This document shows, piece by piece, positions 57,641-64,000 of a stretch of 64,000 nucleotides of DNA (its first letter is position 1; the number at the start of each line of letters is the position of its first letter). The translations under genes were made by a program, and so were the position numbers. This DNA is from Apostichopus japonicus. Lineage: Eukaryota; Echinodermata; Holothuroidea; Aspidochirotida; Stichopodidae. The notes under the pieces were generated by a model, which saw only the letters and a list, made by a program, of their open reading frames with translations, had not been told where the DNA came from and made no database searches. Location of the stretch: assembly GCF_037975245.1 (NCBI RefSeq), contig NC_092565.1:8466999-8530998 (forward strand). Reading direction: 5' to 3'.

Positions 57641-59104
57641 GGAAGGTCGTAATTCCACTGTAGGCGTTTGACACCTGTATCGACCAATACTAGTTCTGTT
57701 CGTGGTGACATATTTTGCCTTACTCTAGAGATCAAATCATGATGCTAACCAACTCGAAAATCATTTGTAATTCCTAAAGCCGGATATATATTATATATAT
57801 ATATAGTTAAAGATAATTCCTGGCCTAGCATATCCCCCCACAGAATTATTTAAGAAATACTAAGGATGACAGCTTTTTATATATTTCATATTGGGCAGAA
57901 GCAACTGTGTTGTCTGTTACCCCTTTCATTTACAGTATAGGCTTCAATGAGCACAGAAAATGTGGGACTAACTTCCTGCTGTTGGTTAAAAGGATAAATC
58001 CTGGCTAACTTGCACTTCTTGTTTGATATACCCACCGAATCGTTTTACAATTAAAATCTGCTTAGTTTTACTCAATTAGTATAGTTATAACAGGGGTTGC
58101 AGCTTTATATACTACATACTGGGTAGAAGCAACTGTTATGTCTGTTCCCACTATCATCTACAGTACAGGCCCTAATGAGCACAGAAAATGTGGGACCAAC
58201 CTGCCAAATAACCTGCTGTACTGTATATATAGTAAAAGATTATTCCTGGCCTAGCACTTCCTGTTTTATATACCCACAGAACTTTTTAAGAAATAATAAT
58301 AATAAGTTTTTTTTTTCTATTAGTAGTCCTCAACAAGGATAGCAGCTTTATTTGTATTCATACTGGGCAGAAGCAACAATATAGTCAGTTTTCACTAACA
58401 TTTACAGTAGGCTCAAATGAGCACAGAAAATGTGGGACCAACCTGCCAATAACCTGCTGTAAAGGTCAAAGAATAACTCCTGGCCTTTCATATTTTATAT
58501 TAATCCCACAAAATTGTTTTACAAAAAGCGGCTTATAGCTTTACTCAATTAGTAGTCCTTAACAGGAGTTGCAGCTTGACATGTACTACATAACGGGCAT
58601 AAAGCAACTATTATGTCTGTTCCCAATGACATTTACAGTAGGCCCTAATGAGCACAGGAAATGTGGGACCAACCTGCCAATAACCTGCTGTATATATATA
58701 TATATAAGATAATTCCTGGGCTAGCACTTCCTGTTTAATATCCCCACAGAATTGTTTAAGAAATAAGGCTAAATTTCGTTTTATTAGTAGTCCTCAACAG
58801 GGTTGACAGCTTGTTATGTATTTCATACTGGGCAGAAGCATCTGTGTGCTCCTCCACCCCTCACTTTTATTCACTTTTTGGCTACTCAATTAGTAGTCCT
58901 TATCATGGGTGGCAGCTTTATATACTCGGCAGAAGCAACAATGTCAGTTTCCACACACATTTACAGTACGATCTAATAAGCGCAGAAAATGTGGGACCAA
59001 CCTGCCAATTTATTTAGTTCATTTAAGGATAATTCCTGGTTTTGTCTTCATGTTGAATATACCCTTTAAAAACAAATTGCAAAAAAAAAAAAAAAGCTAG
59101 GTTT

Positions 59105-59480
59105 TTAATTTTAATTTTCAGGTTTACAGACTTGTTCAGGGCCAAGGCCTTCTCACACGACTTTACAACTTAACCCTGGTCATTGGTAACTTGTCACACC
59201 TACACACCAAAGTGTGTACAATTCAATCTATCTCTCCTGGGGCACCACAGTGCACCACAACCATGTGTCCCCCGGGGGACGTCCCATAGGGTGCAGCCAC
59301 AAACCGGCGCAAACAACTATATTTACAAGTTACCTCGCAAGTCCCCATTTATACACCTGGGTGAAGAGAGGCAATGGAGATAAAGCGCCTTGCCCGTGGA
59401 CACAACGTAATGATCTGGCCAGGGCTCGAACCTGTAATCCTTAGAACGCAAGTCCACTGCCCACTTGACCACAACGCCCT
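59105..59480 (-). mobile_element. tRNA-derived SINE
   Basis: On the minus strand the head has box A TGGTCAAGTGG (59471-59461) and box B GGTTCGAGCCC (59432-59422) at tRNA spacing, then a body with CGTTGTGTCCACGGGCAAGG and ACCCAGGTGTATAAATGGGG, and a T/A-rich end near 59105. It is inserted inside a unit of the 57.4-60.1 kb repeat: the sibling unit near 59790 runs uninterrupted through the same position. Confidence 0.75.
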
Positions 59481-60120
59481 CCACAGGGGTTTAGGATATG
59501 CCCTTGATTTGAACACAGAAATTTTGGTTCCCCCATGTGCCCCCCCCCCCCCCCCTCGCTTTCATGTACTTTTTGGCTACTCAATTGGTAGACCTTATCA
59601 AGGGTGGCAGCTTTATATACTGGGCAGAAGCAACAATGTCAGTTTCCACACACATTTACAGTACGATCTAATAAGCGCAGAAAATGTGGGACCAACCTGC
59701 CGACATATTTAGTTCATTTAAGGATAATTCCTGGTCTTGCACTTCATGTTGAATAAACCCTTTTAAAACAAATTGCCAAAAAAAAGAGCTAAGTTTTACT
59801 CAACTAGGAGTCCTAAACAGGGGTTTAGGATATGCCCTTGAACACAGAAAATTTGGTTCCCCCATGTTCCCCCCACCCCCAATTTCATGTACTTTTTGGC
59901 TATACTCAATTAGTAGCCCTCATCAAGGGTGGCAGCTTTATATACTGGGCAGAAGCAACAAATTTGTCAGTTTCCACTAAAATTAACAGTAGGCTCGAAC
60001 GAGCACAGAAAATGTTGGACCAACCTGCATATAGTTAAAAGAATAATTCCTGGGCTTGCACTTACCCTTTTAAAAAAAATTGCAAAAAAGCTTAACATTT
60101 TTCTCAAGTAGAATTCCTTA

Positions 60121-62435
60121 ACAAGGGTTTACAATATATGCCCCTGAGCACTGAAAATGTGTTTCCCTCATGCTTCTCCCCTTTCTCATGTACTTTAAGG
60201 CTACTGTATAACAGTATGTATAATAAGCACTATACAACAGTAAATTTATCCCAACCTTGTACGATATTGTAGGACTGGAAAACTCTTGAGATATTGACTG
60301 GAAACCATAGTTTTCAATAATAATAATATATAGCCAACATGCTTGTTAAACTGTGAGACCAAACAGGCATGAACAATATAGGGCATGGTACAGTTTAGTG
60401 TACCCCATGCCACCCACCCCCCCCCCCCTCTCTAACTCTCTGGTGGAAATAAACCATGGCATTACACTGCATGCAAGGACTGCCAAAAACTTCAGAGGAA
60501 GTTTACCTTCATACTTTTTTTTCCCTTCCACTAAAATAATTCAAAGGCATACTGTAAAACCTAGATAGTACAGGAAACAACATTGATGATCTGTTATTTT
60601 TGTAGTATATGCTGGAAACAAAAATTGTACTGAAATTCAGCCCAATGATGTGAATTGGCAATACATCTATAATTAACACACTTCTTGAATACTGAACATT
60701 ATATTATAGATTAGTATGGCAAGAGAGTGAAATCAGTGGAAATTCTTCTATGAGAACATTTCTAGGTAAGTAATTTCTTTCTCAACTTTAAATGTGTACC
60801 AACAAGTGCAAAAGTGACTGGAGAAAATATATATCAGAATCAATAGTCTGCATGTAAATGCAGTCCATTTGCACACTAATTATAATTAGTCAAGATTACT
60901 TAGCTACTACCTTCAATTGTTCTCCAACAGTCTTTATCCAAAGAGAGTTGAAACAGTTTTCAAATTAATCTAATGGCCTGCAAATTAGAAGCTTCTTCTA
61001 AACTGTTTCCACAGTTACTAATCTCAGACTCTATGATTCAGTTATTTAGGTTACTGAACACATGTACAGTATGCATACTCCACAGACACTGTGATGAAAA
61101 ACTATTCAGAAAACATGGGAACTACAAAACCCTAAAAAAAAAAACATGTGTAAATAAAATTAAGTTTATTGTTATATTTTACACTTTTTACTATACACAT
61201 ACTGTAATCTGTAAACTGTAAACTACAATCGCTCAGTGACTTTTGATTCTCCCACAGGACCCATTACCACTAAAGTCAAGAAAATGTGACCTTAAAGGTA
61301 AGCAAATATAGAGAAACAGTTACCAAGAAGGGCAGACAATTTGACCTTTGGGGTTCACATTGGCTTTTTTTCTGCAGAAGAGGATTCCAGTATATACGCC
61401 TACTACATGCAATATCTAAGGCCCACTATATTTAGTTGTATCATGTATGCAGTATGGAGCTACTTAACATTGGTAAAAATGTCTTTATACAGGTAATTGT
61501 ACACAATTAACTGCAGGCATACTGTGATATTCATGGTAAAGTATGGCAGTTGTATGAAGCATGTGACTGCATACATGTGTACAACAGGTACAGTAAACAC
61601 AATATAGAGAAGTCTTTTTTTTTTTGGTTCTCAAATTTGTCTTAATTTGTATCACAACAGCTTGCATTATATAGTCTATGTACACTTCAAAGGTTCTTAT
61701 TTTTTGGTTTTGCATATTAGAAACAGAAATGTGAACAGGTGTCTTAATCAAATCTTTTGATGTGAAATTGCAGTGAGGAGAAAGCTATAGTTAAAGATTC
61801 CTTGGTTTTTAAATTTCAATCGAAAATTCTTATTGATAGAAATAATAATATCAGTTTCATTCCAATTACTTAAGTTTGGGACATCAAGTTAGAAATGATG
61901 TGTGCTCGTATGGCATTCTCTTCCTTTCAAATAAGAGTTAACTTCCTTTATTCCAATCGAATAGTCTAATACAAGCTGTGACAACATGTGGGATGAAACT
62001 AAAGCAAAACATGGTGCACCTTTGTATGCTAGATACCAACTCCATGAGCAGCTTCTACTTGTCACTATCACAATTCATAACATTGGCCATACTTCCAGTT
62101 TGAGAGAGCTTTTACTAAATTTTCAAAACAGCCTCTGTAGACCTCAAGTGGCCATCAAAAAGCTTTCAAAAACTCATTTCATAAATGCCCCCCCCCCCAC
62201 ACACATATAAGCCGCACAATTGATAATATACACACAAACTTTTGCAATGTAGTGTCCTATTCCCAGACATGATTGAAACATCCCCCCCCCCCCTCTGGAA
62301 CCAACCACTTCAAATGAGGTTGCCTTTAAAGTGATTTAGCTTTCAAATGTGAGATATCAGCTCACCTTAAATGACTAATGAGAAACAATAGAGACAGGGA
62401 AAATATAACACATATTAATTATAGTTGACACCCTT
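60121..62435. other. intergenic, no gene seen
   Basis: AT-rich with poly-C tracts near 60419-60428, 62188-62198 and 62281-62292. Short frames lack any domain or splice-consistent partners. Confidence 0.45.
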
Positions 62436-62439
62436 TTTG

Positions 62440-63250
62440 AAAGCTGGTGGCACCATTCCAACTTCTTCATTCAACTCAGCTACTGTATATACCTACGTTT
62501 CCGGATATGCTATGTGATCTATGTTTATGGAACATAAATTGTCAAGTTATCTTTTAATCAAGTCATTTTTATGTTATATTCACATTATAAAATATTTGTA
62601 ATTTTGTAATTGCCTGTTGTGTGTCACGCTGTAACGCTATGCTAATTTGAATTTTCATTTCATGATTAATGTATTTTTAACAAATTTCCACATCTAAGAT
62701 CAAAGACTGATGCTAGGGACCATCAGAACGATCTACTGCAAGTACCTTCAAAGCACCACTGAAACATGACAGTGTGCCGCTCTACATAGACTTTGCATTG
62801 ACATTTCAATTGTCACGCTGTAACGTTACATTGAGTAAGATTTTATTGCATATTTAAATTAATTGCCAAACAATTTTCACAAATTAGGTGTCATATAAGA
62901 CTTTGCAGAAAGCAACAAAAGAGTTTCCAATATGGTAGCTGTTTAAACTTCACAGAGTTTTGGGTATACATGTTTGTGCAAAAAACTCTTGTTCATTTTA
63001 CGTCACACTGTAACAAGGATGATTTATTAATCATATTTCATAAATACGATAGATGGATCAATGATTCATAGTTAATTTTTATACCTGTTTATCAAGAACA
63101 TAGTTACAGTAGTTATTTTGTATTATTTTATTGCTGATAAATAAATAAGTCTTTGTGAAAGAACCATATGAATATTGAACAAGCCTTCTGATTGTCACAC
63201 TGTAATGCTTTGAACTTGCCCCTAAGCAAAGACATGCAATTGAGTTTACT
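62440..63250. repeat. degenerate 190-bp tandem repeat
   Basis: TGTCACGCTGTAACG-like marker at about 62623, 62811, 63002 and 63194, spaced 188, 191 and 192 bp, each followed by AT-rich sequence with ATTTCAT(A/G)A or TTAATTG. Strongly diverged, so an old array. Confidence 0.7.
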
Positions 63251-63377
63251 ACAGGTAGTTGTTTGGTGGAATTATAATTGTTTTGCACTTTGACAAGAGT
63301 TGACGCTCGAAATGCTTTATCACCTCTGTACCCCACTAATAACAAATAAGAAGATACATTTTCATTTCTGTATATAT

Positions 63378-63540
63378 ATCGGGTGCATGTCCAGGTGGGA
63401 GGGGCGTTTGGAGAGTCCCCCACCCCCCCCCCCCCCTAAAAAAGGGAAAAAGAAAAAAGGAAGAAGCAAAATGGGGAAGGCAAACAAATGGGAAAGGAGG
63501 AAAAGAAAAGAATGGGGGAAGAGGAAAGAAAATAGGATAA
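63378..63540 (+). mobile_element. left end of an element related to 27990-30002
   Basis: GGGTGCATGTCCAGG, GGGGCGTTTGG and a C-run followed by a purine-rich AAAAAGGGAAAAAGAAAA stretch copy the order seen at 27990-28150 (GGTGCGTATCCAGG, GGGGCGTTGGG, GCGCCCCCC, AAGAAAAAGAGAAG). The right end was not found. Confidence 0.5.
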
Positions 63541-64000
63541 AGAGGTCAATTATATGATCATTAGGTCATTTAACATGATGGTTGTATAGGTTACAACATG
63601 TACATGTACATGATCATCATGGTATCAAAGGGGAATATATAGCGGTGAGTCATATACGGATGGTGCTAATATCTGTACTAAACCATATAGCTTCTATTAC
63701 AGGGAAACTGGGCAGGCCCCTGGACCCAAGGCCACCATGCGCAAAGCAAGAGTTAACAAAACAGACAGTCTCCTGATGGTCTCCTCTTTAAAAGTCACTG
63801 AGAACCCTCCTTTTACTAAAAGCTGTATTCACCACTGAAACTAAGGGTGTACAGTATATTTATGGATCTTATATTTGGGGTAGGAGTGCACTGCCTTTGA
63901 AACCATTTTAGACTTTTGATATTCAAAAGAACTGAAATCTTTACAGCGTTTTGGAAGAGTTAAAAGCAGTCGCGTACTAAGCTTGGACAGAGGGGAAATC
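63541..64000. other. window edge, nothing recognised
   Basis: Unremarkable sequence with short open frames. It may belong to the element starting at 63378 or to an unseen gene beyond the window. Confidence 0.3.

Larger units (their letters stand above)
57400..60120. repeat. degenerate large-unit repeat family (GCACAGAAAATGTGGGACCA)
   Basis: At least eight copies marked by GAGCACAGAAAATGTGGGAC at about 57410, 57950, 58175, 58422, 58649, 58978, 59674 and 60001. Typical unit 225-330 bp: a TTATTAGTAGTCCTCAACA block, GCAGCTTTATATACT, GGGCAGAAGCAAC, ACATTTACAGTAGGC, the marker, CAACCTGCC, then AATTCCTGGCCTAGCACTTC. Two copies are split by tRNA-derived insertions. Confidence 0.85.

Overview
This is a window of animal nuclear DNA: AT-rich, intron-rich, and crowded with tandem repeats and small transposons. 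The genes have GT-AG introns and the proteins are of metazoan type. Gene content, tRNA-derived SINEs, hAT-like MITEs and long poly-C/poly-G tracts suit a marine invertebrate deuterostome, perhaps an echinoderm, but nothing fixes the species. All gene models are hand splices from the sequence, checked for reading frame across every junction.

Layout. (1) About 0.3-12.3 kb, minus strand: a FAM53 (simplet-like) nuclear regulator, three supported coding exons plus a weak terminal exon. (2) 16.65-31.9 kb, plus strand: a complete nine-exon zinc transporter of the SLC39A13/ZIP13 type, 394 residues. (3) 36.0-43.2 kb and 47.1-52.2 kb, minus strand: two tandem genes (called A and B) for small secreted, helix-rich, cysteine-containing proteins. 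Each has five coding exons and all eight introns are phase 0. Each has a TATA box at a plausible distance. Exon layout, cysteine placement and a few short motifs resemble class I four-helix cytokines of the IL-6/G-CSF kind. That is a hypothesis and the main discovery candidate. (4) 53-64 kb: no convincing gene; satellites, a hAT-like MITE, tRNA-derived SINEs and a degenerate repeat family.

Nearly every long intron or flank holds its own private minisatellite, with units of 22, 30, 31, 33, 54, 56, 69, 82, 96 and about 190 bp. Two MITEs with 8-bp target duplications, a 2-kb element with a nested MITE, and a TA-flanked MITE are well bounded. FAM53 and ZIP13 are divergent neighbours about 4.3 kb apart. 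ZIP13 and gene A are convergent. No functional link among the four genes is evident beyond the likely kinship of A and B.
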